NCBI RefSeq assembly: GCF_001013905.1
Contig: NZ_LN831790.1
Location: forward strand, 6,958,001-7,022,000
Origin: Streptomyces leeuwenhoekii
GTDB taxonomy: Bacteria; Actinomycetota; Actinomycetes; Streptomycetales; Streptomycetaceae
Direction: 5' to 3'
DNA: 64,000 nucleotides
Shown here: positions 17,782 through 26,831 of the stretch, piece after piece
How the letters are laid out: each line of letters opens with the position of its first letter
Position numbering within the stretch: the first letter of the stretch is position 1
Position numbers and translations under genes: made by a program
The notes under the pieces: model-generated
Told to the model about the DNA's origin: nothing
Seen by the model: the letters and a program-made list of their open reading frames with translations, nothing else
Database searches by the model: none

Positions 17782-17960
17782 CCCCGCTCCGGCACGGGGC
17801 CGTACGGGCGCAACGGGCGGTACCGGTCACGAAGCCCCGCGCCGTGCGGGCGCCGTAGACGTCCGCCGCCGTGGCGCACCGCGCCGGTGAGCCGACGGTC
17901 CCCGGCCGCGTACGGCACCGCGCGCGCCGCCGAAGGTGCCGTCGGCCCTCATCGGCTGGA

Positions 17961-18656
17961 TCACGAGGACGGAGCCGACCGCGCGAGCCAGTCGTAGGCG
18001 GCCCGGGCGGTGAACTCCCGCTGGCCGCCGCGCAGCAGCAGCCCGGCGGTGGCGAACTCCGGTGCGGCGGCCTGGGCGGCGACGTACGGGATCGCGATGC
18101 AGCGCATCCCGGCGGCGTGCGCCGCGGCGGCGCCCGGGGCGGCGTCCTCCAGCACCACGCAGTCGGCCGGGCGCGCGCCGAGGCGGCGGGCCGCCTCCAG
18201 GAACACGTCGGGCGCGGGCTTGCCACGGGCGACCTCGTCGGCCGAGACCACAGTGCGCAGATACGCGTCCAGGCCGGTTGCGGCGAGGATCGCCTCGATG
18301 GCCCGCGGCGACGAACCCGAGGCCACGGCCATGGGCACCCGCTCGGTCGCCAGCAGCTCGACGAACTTCCGCATCTCGGGATACACGCGGGTCGAGGCGC
18401 GGGCCAGCTCCAGATAGCGGCGGTTCTTGGCGGCCACCAGCTCCTCCACCGACGCCGCCAGGCCGTAGCGCTGCTTCCAGTCGGCGACCGTCTCCCGCGT
18501 GCTGATGCCGACGTACCCCTCGTGCTGCTCCCAGGTGAAGTCCGGGACGCCGTGCTCGGCGAGGACCTGCCGGCCCGCTTCGTAGTAGTTCGGCTCGCTG
18601 TCCACGAGCGTTCCGTCGAGATCGAAGATGACCGAGATGTCGCCGAGAGTGCTCAT
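17961..18656 (-). CDS. HAD-superfamily phosphatase (beta-phosphoglucomutase-like)
   Basis: 231-aa haloacid dehalogenase hydrolase acting on a small phosphorylated metabolite. ATG at 18656 (MSTLGDISVIF); an upstream in-frame ATG at 18680 is possible but less well placed. Motif I DLDGTLVDSEP (nucleophile and acid Asp), motif II VASGSS, motif III Lys in RGKPAPD, motif IV VLEDAAPG. The helical C1 cap lies between motifs I and II (about residues 20-90). The first motif VFDLDGTLVDSE and SSPRA are typical of the beta-phosphoglucomutase/phosphatase subgroup. Sugar-phosphate phosphatase is the likeliest role; the exact substrate is unknown. Confidence 0.87.
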   Translation of the reverse strand: MSTLGDISVIFDLDGTLVDSEPNYYEAGRQVLAEHGVPDFTWEQHEGYVGISTRETVADWKQRYGLAASVEELVAAKNRRYLELARASTRVYPEMRKFVELLATERVPMAVASGSSPRAIEAILAATGLDAYLRTVVSADEVARGKPAPDVFLEAARRLGARPADCVVLEDAAPGAAAAHAAGMRCIAIPYVAAQAAAPEFATAGLLLRGGQREFTARAAYDWLARSAPSS

Positions 18657-18701
18657 GGGGCCCAGGATGTCAAAGATCATGTGGGCCCCGGAAGGGCGGG
18701 A

Positions 18702-19178
18702 TCAGCCCCGGGCGGTGCGACCGAGGGACTCCACCAGCGGCAGCAGCCGGTGCGGGACGCGTTCGCGCAGCGCCACCTCGGTGCGGGTCCGCACCACGCC
18801 GGGCAGGCTGATCAGCTTCTGGATCACGTCCTCCAGGTGGGCGTTGTCCCGCGCCACGACCCGGGTCAGCAGATCCCCGCCGCCGGTGATGGAGAACGCC
18901 TCGACGATCTCGGGCACCGCGGCGAGGGCGTCGCCCACGTCGTCCAGGTGACCCTGCGTGACCTCGATGTGCACGAAGGCGAGGACCGGGTGGCCGAGCG
19001 CGGCGGGGGAGAGGACGGGGCCCGTGCCGGTGATGACGCCGTCCCGCTCCAGCCGGTCGAGGCGGGCCTGGACCGTGCCACGCGCCACGCCCAGGATGCG
19101 GGCGTACTCGCGCACGCTGGTGCGCGGCTGCTCCAGCAGCAGCCGCAGGATGCGGGTGTCCAGCTCGTCCACGGCCAC
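18702..19178 (-). CDS. Lrp/AsnC-family regulator
   Basis: 158-aa Lrp-type regulator. The GTG at 19178 (VAVDELDTRIL) has GAGGAGAC upstream; longer in-frame extensions lack conservation. N-terminal HTH about residues 5-55 (RILRLLLEQPRTSVREYARILGV, VQARLDRLERDGVI), then the RAM effector domain (about 65-145: LAFVHIEVTQGHLDDV, GGDLLTRVVARDN). Divergent from the FUSC membrane protein at 19449, with three copies of an ACCAAYGG motif in between; autoregulation and control of the exporter are likely. The ligand is unknown. Confidence 0.87.
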   Translation of the reverse strand: MAVDELDTRILRLLLEQPRTSVREYARILGVARGTVQARLDRLERDGVITGTGPVLSPAALGHPVLAFVHIEVTQGHLDDVGDALAAVPEIVEAFSITGGGDLLTRVVARDNAHLEDVIQKLISLPGVVRTRTEVALRERVPHRLLPLVESLGRTARG

Positions 19179-19220
19179 GGTGACCCGTCTCCTCGTCCCT
19201 CGGTGACTCCGCCCGACTGT

Positions 19221-19323
19221 ACCAATGGCCCAGTCGCCGACCGGACGGGGTGGCCGCCCGGCCTGGGCCGTTGGTCCGCCTGTGGCCGACCCGGACCGGT
19301 CTCGGCTGGGCCAATGGACCAGT
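19221..19323. promoter_or_regulatory. Triplicated ACCAAYGG motif between Lrp and FUSC genes
   Basis: ACCAATGGCCCAGT (19221-19234) and GCCAATGGACCAGT (19310-19323) are direct copies; GGCCGTTGGT (19267-19276) is the same motif inverted. Centre spacing is about 45 bp, roughly four helical turns. Multiple phased sites suit an Lrp-type octamer that wraps DNA. Confidence 0.55.
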
Positions 19324-19448
19324 GTGGAAGTCGGCTCTTGAGCCACTGGCGGCCGGGATGCTCATATGGATACGTCGATGGCGCTGCGGATCCCGCGGCG
19401 CCTTTTTCATGCCGGTCGGTGATCAGTGAACGAAGGGGGCGGTAATCA

Positions 19449-20942
19449 GTGCTGAAGAGAGTGTTCGTGGCTCCGGATCCGGGGCGGACACGGTTGCGTT
19501 TCGCCACGCGGGCCGTCCTCGGCATCGCACTGGCCGTCGTCGTCTGCGGTGTGGCCGGACACTCCCTCCAGGGCGTCGTCACCGGCGGCCTCGCCGCCCT
19601 GCTCGCCCTCTTCACCGTCACCGACGCCACGGTCCGCGGACAGGCGGTCACCACCGCCCTGCTGCCGGCCGTCGGCCTGCCCGTGCTCGCGGCCGCGGCC
19701 GAGCTGCACGACCACCCCGTGGCCCGGGACCTCACCTTCCTGGCCGTCGTCGGCCTGGGTGTGTACGCCCGCCGCTGGGGACCGCGCGGACACAGCCTCG
19801 GCGTGTTCGCCTTCATGACCTACTTCGTGGCGCAGTTCCTGCACGCGACCACCGACCGGCTGCCCGAGCTGTTCGCCTCCGTGCTGCTGTCCGTGCTCTC
19901 CGCCGCGGCGGTGCGCTTCGGCCTGTGGTGCTACGAGCGGCGTCTCCCGCCCGCTCCGGTGCCCGTCCCGCCCGGCGGCACCGGCCTGGCCCGCGTGACC
20001 ACGCGGCAGGCCGTCCAGGCGACCGCCGGGGCGGGCTTCGCGCTCGTCGTCGGCCAGCTCGTCTCCGGGCAGCGCTGGTACTGGGCCGTCGGCGCGACGT
20101 GGTGGATCTTCGTCAACACCACCTCGCGCGGCGAGACCCTCGTCCGCGGCTTCCGGCGGGTCCTCGGCACCGTGCTCGGCATCGGTCTCGGTCTGCTCGT
20201 CGCCGTGCCCGCGCAGGGCGCCGCGCTGCCCACGGCGGTGCTCGCCGCCGTCTGCGTCTTCGGCATCTTCTACACGGCCGCCGTGTCGTACACCTGGATG
20301 ATGCTGTGCGTGACGGTGCTCGCCGGATCGCTGTACGGCCTCCTGGGTGTCCTCACCCCGGGTCTGCTCGTCCTGCGGCTCGCCGAGACCGCCGTGGGCG
20401 CGCTCGGCGCCGCGCTCGCCGTGCTCCTCGTCCTGCCCGTGACCACCCACGCCGTCACCGACGCCTGGATCCAGCGCGCGCTGCGCTGCGTCCACGCCTG
20501 CACCGCCGAGGCCGCCGCGCGCCTGGCCGGAGACGAGAGCGCCGACCCGGCGCCCCGGGTGGCCGAGCTGGAGCAGGCGCTGGCCCGGGTGCGGCTGTCG
20601 GTCGCCCCGCTGGTGCACCCGCTGAACCCGGCGCTCGGGCGCAAACGGCGCGCCCGCCGGGTGCTCGCCCTGCTCGACGACTGCGCCCGGGAGATCCGCG
20701 GTCTGGTCGCGGTCGCGGCCGACCCGGTGGCCTCGCACGACGCCCGCCTGGCCGCGGCCTGCTGGCGCGTCGAGTCCGCCGTCGAGGCGCTCACCGGGGG
20801 CGGCGCCGTCCCCGCGCGGGAGGCCGGGCGCGAGCCCGCCGTGGAACCGGCGCTGGCCCACCTCCACGGCCTGGAACGGGCTCTGGCCGAGCTCGCCGTG
20901 CCGCTGCGGGCGGGATCGGGCTCACCGCTGGTCGGGGCCTGA
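19449..20942 (+). CDS. FUSC-family membrane exporter
   Basis: 497-aa integral membrane protein of the FUSC/aromatic acid exporter family. The GTG at 19449 follows GAAGGGGG. Two sets of about five to six hydrophobic helices: residues 20-170 (VLGIALAVVVCGVAG, GGLAALLALFTV, LLSVLSAAAVRFGLW) and 205-340 (AGAGFALVVGQLV, WWIFVNTTSRG, LGIGLGLLVAVPA, LGALGAALAVLLVLP), followed by a soluble helical C-terminal domain (about 350-497). The duplicated membrane half and the YWAVGATWWIFV segment resemble the FUSC core. It may efflux aromatic acids or other hydrophobic anions. Likely controlled by the divergent Lrp protein. Confidence 0.8.
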   Translation: MLKRVFVAPDPGRTRLRFATRAVLGIALAVVVCGVAGHSLQGVVTGGLAALLALFTVTDATVRGQAVTTALLPAVGLPVLAAAAELHDHPVARDLTFLAVVGLGVYARRWGPRGHSLGVFAFMTYFVAQFLHATTDRLPELFASVLLSVLSAAAVRFGLWCYERRLPPAPVPVPPGGTGLARVTTRQAVQATAGAGFALVVGQLVSGQRWYWAVGATWWIFVNTTSRGETLVRGFRRVLGTVLGIGLGLLVAVPAQGAALPTAVLAAVCVFGIFYTAAVSYTWMMLCVTVLAGSLYGLLGVLTPGLLVLRLAETAVGALGAALAVLLVLPVTTHAVTDAWIQRALRCVHACTAEAAARLAGDESADPAPRVAELEQALARVRLSVAPLVHPLNPALGRKRRARRVLALLDDCAREIRGLVAVAADPVASHDARLAAACWRVESAVEALTGGGAVPAREAGREPAVEPALAHLHGLERALAELAVPLRAGSGSPLVGA

Positions 20943-21090
20943 GGGCGGACCGTCCGCGGCCGACCCGCCCGCGGGCGAGCCGATGGCACAGGGGCGTGCG
21001 GGCGGCGGGAGAATGCGCGTCTGGTCTAGACCTTGCCTGATCGGCTGCTACCGTCACCCCCCGACGGCACAGGGACGAGAGGGGACAGCG

Positions 21091-22125
21091 GTGGCAGAGG
21101 GCGACGGGCGGCAGCGGCGGGCGTTCATCGGGTCGTTCACGGCGGCCGGGGGCCCCGGGATCGTGACGGCTCGGGTCGCCCCGGAGACCGGCGCGCTCAC
21201 CGCTCTCGGCGCCCTGGACGGCGTACCGGACCCCTCCTATCTGGCCCTGTCGCCGGACGGGGGGACGCTCTACGCGGTCAGCGAGACCGCCGACGGCGCG
21301 GTGGCCGCCTACCGCGTGCGCGGGGACCGGCCCGAACCCGCCGGGGCGCCGGTGCCCGTCGACGCCAGCGGCCCCACCCACCTCAGCCTGTTCGCCGGTC
21401 ACGTCCTGACCGCCAACTACGGCTCCGGCAGCGTCACCGCCGTGCCCCTGCGCGCCGACGGCACCCTGGCCCGGGCGGCGTCCGGTGTGCTCCGGCACAC
21501 CGGCTCGGGTCCCCACTCCCCGCGCCAGCAGAGCCCGCACGCCCACCAGGTGCAGCCCGACCCGAGCGGCCGGTGGGCGGTCAGCGTCGACCTCGGCACG
21601 GACTCCGTACGGGTGTGCACGCTGACGGACGGCGTCCCGGCCGTGCACCGGGAGGCCGCGCTGCGGCCCGGCTCGGGGCCGCGGCACCTGGCGTTCCACC
21701 CGGACGGCACCCGCGCCTACGTGGTCAACGAACTCACCCCGACCGTCACCGTGTGCCGGTGGGACGCGGCCGAGGGCAGCCTCCAGCCGCTCGCCGAGAC
21801 CCCGGTGCTGCCCGGCGTCCCGGCGGGCGACGCCTACCCCTCGGGCATCGTCGCCTCCCGCGACGGCCGCTTCGTCTGGACGGCGACCCGCGGCGAGGAC
21901 GTCCTGTCGGTCCTCGCGGTCGAGGGGGAGACCCTGCGGCTACTCGGAACGGTGCCCTGCGCGGGCCGGTGGCCCCGGGCGCTCACCGAGTCGGACGGTG
22001 TCCTGTACGTGGCGAACGAACGCTCCGGAGACGTGACCTGGTTCCCGGTCGACCCCGGTACCGGGTTGCCGCGCCGCGGCGGCTCCCTCGAGGTGCCGGC
22101 GGCCTCCTGCGTGATCTTCGACTGA
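21091..22125 (+). CDS. Lactonase-family beta-propeller (6-phosphogluconolactonase-like)
   Basis: 344-aa seven-bladed beta-propeller of the YbhE/Pgl lactonase family. GTG at 21091 follows GAGAGGGGA. Typical elements: AFIGSFTAAGGPGI at the N-terminus, DPSYLALSPDGGTLYAVSE, the metal or substrate segment HAHQVQPDPSGRW, GPRHLAFHPDGTRAYVVNE and SGDVTWFPVDP. It may hydrolyse 6-phosphogluconolactone or another sugar lactone; the family is broad. The gene stands alone, with a strong terminator downstream at 22289-22326. Confidence 0.85.
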   Translation: MAEGDGRQRRAFIGSFTAAGGPGIVTARVAPETGALTALGALDGVPDPSYLALSPDGGTLYAVSETADGAVAAYRVRGDRPEPAGAPVPVDASGPTHLSLFAGHVLTANYGSGSVTAVPLRADGTLARAASGVLRHTGSGPHSPRQQSPHAHQVQPDPSGRWAVSVDLGTDSVRVCTLTDGVPAVHREAALRPGSGPRHLAFHPDGTRAYVVNELTPTVTVCRWDAAEGSLQPLAETPVLPGVPAGDAYPSGIVASRDGRFVWTATRGEDVLSVLAVEGETLRLLGTVPCAGRWPRALTESDGVLYVANERSGDVTWFPVDPGTGLPRRGGSLEVPAASCVIFD

Positions 22126-22288
22126 GCCCCGGCCGCCGCCGCACGACCCTGGGTGCGGGCCGCCGCGACCTTGCCGCGCCGCCGCGCGTCCCCGAGCCCC
22201 GGCGGCCACCGGGCCCGGGAGCCGGACTCCGGTTCGCGGCGCCGCCTCCCCGGCTGCCGCGGGCCCTGCTCCACCCCGTGAGGACACG

Positions 22289-22326
22289 GCGAAGGGCCCG
22301 CTCCCGGACAGGAGCGGGCCCTTCGC
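22289..22326. terminator. Strong bidirectional terminator
   Basis: GCGAAGGGCCCGCTCC and GGAGCGGGCCCTTCGC form a 16-bp perfect stem with a 6-nt loop between the converging lactonase and CbiX-like genes. It can serve both strands. Confidence 0.85.
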
Positions 22327-22375
22327 GGCCGCGACGCGCGCAGACGTCCCGAAGCGTTCCGGCACGTCCCGCGCG

Positions 22376-23299
22376 TCAGCGCACCGGCGTGCTCTGCGCC
22401 TGCTGCGGGGCGATGCCCAGGGCGGTCGTGTACTTGGCCAGGGCCAGCTTGCCGATCGCCGGGTAGGGGCCGAGCGGCTCGGAGGCGGAGCAGCCCGCCT
22501 CCTCGGCCGCCGCCTCGAGCAGCGACGCGTCGATCTCCGGCCCGATCAGGTACGGCGCGAGCGCGAGCTGCTGCGAGCCCGAGGACCGAAGCTGCTCGGC
22601 CACGGACGCGATGGAACCCTCCTGGTCCAGGGCCGCCGCCATCACCGGCACCGCCAGGCGCGCGGCGAGCAGCATGCCGGTGATCCCGGCCGCCTGCGCC
22701 GCCTCGTCACCGCCCACGGACGCCAGGATGATGCCGTCCGCGGCGGTCGCCACCGTGAACAGACGGGCCCGGTCGGCGCGGGCCAGACCGGCCTCGGACA
22801 ACCGTACGTGCAGCGCCTCGGCGAGCAGCGGGTGCGGGCCCAGCACGTCGGTCAGCTCGGCAGCCACCCGGCTGTCCATGACGGCCTGGCGGATCCGGCG
22901 CAGCAGCGCGCTGTCCGGGCCCGCCAGCAGCGGCACGACGACGGCGACGGGGCCCTCGGGCTCCTTCACATCCGCCCCGGCGACGAGCGCCAGCTCGTAA
23001 CGGGCCGTGCGCTCCTCGGCGGCGTGAACCAGCACCGCACGCAGCGAGGGGTACTCCGCGTCGTCCCCGTCGAGATACCCGATCAGGGCGTTGAGGCCGG
23101 GCAACTCGGAGCGGGCTATGCTCACGACCTCCTCGGCGAGACCGCGCGTCGCACCGCTGGGCGTGCCCGGCACCGCGAGGACGAGCGCGGGCGCGCCTTC
23201 GGGAGCCACCAGGGGCTCGGGACGGCGGTGCCGTCCGGGCTGGCGGGGGCGCGGCATTCGTACTGGCAGGCCGGACGCGGGCCCAGTGGAGGAGCTCAT
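22376..23299 (-). CDS. CbiX-type sirohydrochlorin chelatase-like protein
   Basis: 307 aa, ATG at 23299. Two CbiX-like halves are visible: ALVLAVPGTPSGATRGLAEEV and AVVVPLLAGPDSALLRRIRQAV in the first; GIILASVGGDEAAQAAGI and LALAPYLIGPEIDASLLEAAAEEAG in the second. The family inserts Co or Fe/Ni into sirohydrochlorin, but the usual metal-binding histidine (HG or HGS near the N-terminus, often followed by a second His) is replaced: VPGTPSG here instead of HGSR. That suggests altered metal chemistry or a non-catalytic role. N-terminal 35 residues are basic and Pro-rich and may be disordered. Confidence 0.75.
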   Translation of the reverse strand: MSSSTGPASGLPVRMPRPRQPGRHRRPEPLVAPEGAPALVLAVPGTPSGATRGLAEEVVSIARSELPGLNALIGYLDGDDAEYPSLRAVLVHAAEERTARYELALVAGADVKEPEGPVAVVVPLLAGPDSALLRRIRQAVMDSRVAAELTDVLGPHPLLAEALHVRLSEAGLARADRARLFTVATAADGIILASVGGDEAAQAAGITGMLLAARLAVPVMAAALDQEGSIASVAEQLRSSGSQQLALAPYLIGPEIDASLLEAAAEEAGCSASEPLGPYPAIGKLALAKYTTALGIAPQQAQSTPVR

Positions 23300-23539
23300 G
23301 GCGCCGCATGTTACTGGTTTCCTGGGCTCCCCTGTTCGGGGAGGGTGCAGGTGAGCGGTATCCGTCCGGTTTTGTCGGATGAGTTGCTCACGGAAAGGGT
23401 GTCACCCGCACGATTTCGGTCGCGGAAGGCGGCCGGCGGCGGTCCGGAAAACCATGCCAGGGGCATCCTTTTCGGACGCGTACGGCGACCTGCCCCGGAC
23501 ACCCGTGCGTGCGGGAGCGGTGCGGCCGCCGAGGCGGCG

Positions 23540-24592
23540 TCAGCTTTCCGGCGCGGTCGTCACCCACAGCATCGCCTCATCCCCCGGGAGGGTGAGGGAG
23601 CCGGTCGCGAGTCCGGTGGCGACGCGGACCGAGCCGTCCAGCGGATCACCCTCGGCCACCACCCGCCGTGCGTGCGGCAGCCGTTTCGCCAGCTCCTCCT
23701 CCAGGGGCGCGACGAGGGCGTCGCCCAGCTTCAGCAGGCCGCCGGTGACGGCGACCAGGGCCCCTTCCGCGCGCGGGCACACCGCGGCGGCGGAGTCGGC
23801 CATGTGGCGGGCCGCGGCGCGCATCACGTCCGCCGCGACGGGGTCGCCGTCCGCGCAGGCGGCGGCCACCTGGGGCGCGAAGGAGGCGAGGACGGCCGGG
23901 CGGTCGGGACGGGGGTACAGGACGCCGGGCAGCCCGGAGACCGGCCCGAACTGTTCCTCGGCCCGGGCGAGCAGCCGGGCGGAGCCGCCGTCGCGCCCGT
24001 CGTGGGCACGCAGGGCCGCCTCCAGCCCGGCCCGGCCGATCCAGGCGCCGCCGCCGCAGTCGCCGAGCAGATGCCCCCAGCCGTCCGCGCGGCGCCAGCG
24101 CGTCAGGTCGGTGCCGATCGCGATCAAGCCGGTGCCGGCGGCGACCACGGCACCCGGCCGGGGGCCCAGGGCGCCGGCATAGGCGGTGACGGCGTCGGCG
24201 GCGAGCGCGACGGTCCGGGTGCCCAGTTCGCGGGCGAGGGCGGCGGGCAGCTCGTCGCGCAGTCCGTCGCCGAGGGTGGCGAGACCGGCCGCCCCGACCA
24301 CGACGACGCGGGGGCGCCGCACGCCCGTCTCGGCCGCCAGGGCCCGGGCCATGGGCACGAGTTGCTCCATGAGATGTCCGGGGTCGATCCCCCGCGCACC
24401 GGTGCGGACCGGTTCCCGGGACGTCCGCAGGCCCAAGACTCCGCGTCCGGCGGTCCCCGCGACGACCCGGAGGCCGGAGCCACCGGAGTCCACGGCGAGG
24501 AAGCCGTCCGCGTCCGCCGGGTCCGCGGCGGACGTCGACACCGCGCCGCCGGCCGGCCCGTCCCCTGCTCCCCGGCCGGTCACGACCGGCAC
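23540..24592 (-). CDS. BadF/BadG-type sugar kinase (N-acetylglucosamine kinase-like)
   Basis: 350-aa ASKHA-fold kinase of the BadF/BadG/BcrA/BcrD group, which includes N-acetylglucosamine kinases. ATG at 24592 is used; GTG 24541 (VSTSAADPADAD) is an alternative start that lies closer to the conserved region. ATP-binding elements: phosphate 1 FLAVDSGGSGLRVV, phosphate 2 VVAAGTGLIAIGTD, and the adenosine motif VAVTGGLLKLGDAL. GHLLGDCGGGAWIG is the sugar-loop segment. A role in amino-sugar recycling is inferred from the family. The next gene on the other strand is uracil-DNA glycosylase, unrelated. Confidence 0.8.
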   Translation of the reverse strand: MPVVTGRGAGDGPAGGAVSTSAADPADADGFLAVDSGGSGLRVVAGTAGRGVLGLRTSREPVRTGARGIDPGHLMEQLVPMARALAAETGVRRPRVVVVGAAGLATLGDGLRDELPAALARELGTRTVALAADAVTAYAGALGPRPGAVVAAGTGLIAIGTDLTRWRRADGWGHLLGDCGGGAWIGRAGLEAALRAHDGRDGGSARLLARAEEQFGPVSGLPGVLYPRPDRPAVLASFAPQVAAACADGDPVAADVMRAAARHMADSAAAVCPRAEGALVAVTGGLLKLGDALVAPLEEELAKRLPHARRVVAEGDPLDGSVRVATGLATGSLTLPGDEAMLWVTTAPES

Positions 24593-24958
24593 CGGTCCGC
24601 GGGCCGGTGCCGCGGTGTCAGCCCGGACGGCCGGGGCCGACCGGGAACGGCCGCCGCCCGGCGGACACCGGCGGGGCGGCCGGGCAGCCGCCGCGCGTCG
24701 GGCGCGGCCGGGCGCGACGGTCCCACCGGGCCGGCGGAGGCCGGAGAGGTCACGGGCGCGGAACGACAGGGCTCACCCTCGCCAAGGCTCCGGCGGAATG
24801 CGTGGATCACTGGACTCGACGTGCCCCTCTCGCCCCGACGACCGCTGCGGGGTCCGCTCGACACTCTGTCAGAAGATCATGAGGAAGAGTAGGGCCCGCG
24901 GGTGCGCCCCCTTCGGCCCGGGCCTGCGGCCCCGCGTACGCCAGTAGAGTGATCGCCC
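24593..24958. other. Divergent spacer upstream of ung
   Basis: 366 bp between the divergent kinase and uracil-DNA glycosylase genes. It contains CCGG-rich inverted repeats (about 24585-24615) and an ORF-like stretch (ATG at 24798, about 49 codons, MRGSLDSTCPSRP) with no recognisable domain and no clear ribosome binding site; I do not call it a gene. Confidence 0.4.
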
Positions 24959-25636
24959 GTGGCACCACGACCCCTACATGAACTCGTCGAGCCCGGCTGG
25001 GCGAAGGCCCTGGAACCCGTGGCCGAGCGCATCGCCCGCATGGGCGACTTCCTCCGCGCCGAACTCGCGGCAGGCCGTACCTATCTGCCCGCCGGGCCGG
25101 ACGTCCTGCGCGCCTTCCAGCAGCCCTTCGACGATGTCCGCGTCCTCATCGTCGGGCAGGATCCGTACCCCACGCCCGGGATGCCGATCGGCCTCAGCTT
25201 CGCCGTGGCTCCCGAGGTGCGCCGTCTGCCCGGCAGTCTGATCAACATCTTCCAGGAGCTGCAGAGCGACCTCGGTGTGCCCCGCCCCTCCAACGGGGAC
25301 CTCACCCCCTGGACGCGGCAGGGGGTGCTCCTGCTGAACAGGGCGCTGACGACGAGGCCCAACAATCCCGGCTCACACCGGGACAAGGGCTGGGAAGAGG
25401 TCACCGAGCAGGCGATCCGCGCGCTCGCCGAGCGGGACAAGCCCCTGGTCTCCATCCTGTGGGGACGGGACGCCCGCAATCTGCGCCCGCATCTGGACCG
25501 CTACCCGGTGATCGAGTCGGCCCACCCCTCGCCCCGCTCCGCCGACCGGGGGTTCTTCGGTTCGCGCCCCTTCAGCCGGGCCAACGACCACCTCGCCCGC
25601 CAGGGCGCCGCGCCGGTGGACTGGCGCCTGCCCTGA
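24959..25636 (+). CDS. ung: Uracil-DNA glycosylase
   Basis: Family 1 uracil-DNA glycosylase, 225 aa, removing uracil from DNA at the start of base-excision repair. GTG at 24959. The water-activating loop GQDPYPTPG (Asp) is at about residues 62-70, the uracil-binding region [16 protein letters not shown] near 122-137, and the minor-groove Leu loop motif [17 protein letters not shown] near 189-205, with the conserved HPSP His. The length is normal for bacterial Ung. A solitary gene; no paralogue is seen in the window. Confidence 0.95.
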   Translation: MAPRPLHELVEPGWAKALEPVAERIARMGDFLRAELAAGRTYLPAGPDVLRAFQQPFDDVRVLIVGQDPYPTPGMPIGLSFAVAPEVRRLPGSLINIFQELQSDLGVPRPSNGDLTPWTRQGVLLLNRALTTRPNNPGSHRDKGWEEVTEQAIRALAERDKPLVSILWGRDARNLRPHLDRYPVIESAHPSPRSADRGFFGSRPFSRANDHLARQGAAPVDWRLP

Positions 25637-25699
25637 CGACGGCCCCGGGCCGCCCCTCCCCACCGTTCCCTGCCGGATCCGGGCGCCCCTCGCATGCCG

Positions 25700-26740
25700 C
25701 CCGGGGGCGGCGTCAGGGGGCCGCGGTGTCCCGGGGTCCCGGCGGACGGGCGGGCCGACGAGGCCGGGCCGCGCGCGACGGCACCCGGCCGCGGCTCCGG
25801 GCCGGCCCGGCGGTCGGCGGGGTCCGGCTCCGCCTTCGGCTCCGTACGGCGGTCCGAGGAGCGGCCGGTGACGATGAGGACCACCGCGCTCATGATGATC
25901 GCCCCACCGAGGTAGACGTTGGCCCCGACGGTCTCGTCGCCCGCGCCACGCCCAGGACGACCGCGATCACCGGGTTGACGTAGGCGTACGTCGCCACCGT
26001 GTGGTTGGACAGAGTGCTGTTGGCGTACACGTACGCGGTGAACGCCACGATGGAACCCGCGAAGACCAGCCAGGCCAGGCCGGCCAGGGAGGCCGCGGAG
26101 ATCTCGGACAGCCGCAGCCGGGCGGGCTCGCCCCGCAGGACGCCCAGGATCAGCTGCATCACACCCGCGGCGATCATCTCGGTGGCGGACACCACCATCG
26201 GGCGGGAGGGCAGCGGGGCGCTGCGGGCGTACACCGATCCGGCGGCCCACAGCGCGGAGGCGATCACCACCACGACCACGGCCCCGCTGTGCACCTCACC
26301 GCCGGGCCCGCCGACCAGCACCCCGATGCCGACCGTGCCCAGCAGCAGCGCCGCGACGAGAGTCGCCGGGATCCGGGTCCGGGTGACGAGCGCGTTGATC
26401 AGCACCATCCACACCGGCACGGTGGCGACGACCAGTGCCGCCAGTCCGGAGTCCAGATGCTGCTCGCCCGCGCTGAGCAGCCCGTTCCCACCGACCGCAT
26501 CAGGCCGCCGACGATGACGGTGGACCGGAGATGCGGCCAGGTCAGCCGCTGCGCACCGCGGGCATGACGCGGTCCCACGACGGCGAACATCAGCAGACCG
26601 GCGAGCAGGAATCTGACGCCGGCCCTGAGGAACGGCGGGATGGTCTCGACGGCCACGCTGATGCCGAGGTACGTGGAGCTCCAGACGATCCAGACGGTGA
26701 CCAGGGCTGTCCAGGTTCTTCCACGAGCCGTTCGGCCGGT
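25700..26740 (-). pseudogene. EamA (DMT) family exporter with two frameshifts
   Basis: Ten-helix drug/metabolite transporter read in three frames. Piece 1 (about 26735-26510): ALVTVWIVWSSTYLGISVAV, FLRAGVRFLLAGLLMFAVVG. Piece 2 (about 26505-25955): GLAALVVATVPVWMVLINAL, IPATLVAALLLGTVGIGVLV, IAAGVMQLILGVLRGEPA, VFAGSIVAFTAYVYANST and YAYVNPVIAVVLG. Piece 3 (about 25950 onward): DETVGANVYLGGAII, AVVLIVTGRSSDRR. Both junctions (near 26502 and 25947) look like single-base losses. The third frame then runs on without a sensible end towards ung. Real decay or sequencing error cannot be separated here. Divergent from a Lrp gene that is also frameshifted. Confidence 0.75.
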
Positions 26741-26831
26741 CGGTGTGCGTGGGCCGTGAGTGCGGTCCCGTGCGCGTGGGCCGGGGGAACGGGCCGAGCC
26801 GATGGTCCGCGTAGTGGAGGAGCTGTCTTCG

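Noticed and set aside
24798..24947. Small ORF upstream of ung
   Set aside because: No ribosome binding site, no recognisable domain, within a spacer of mixed coding bias.
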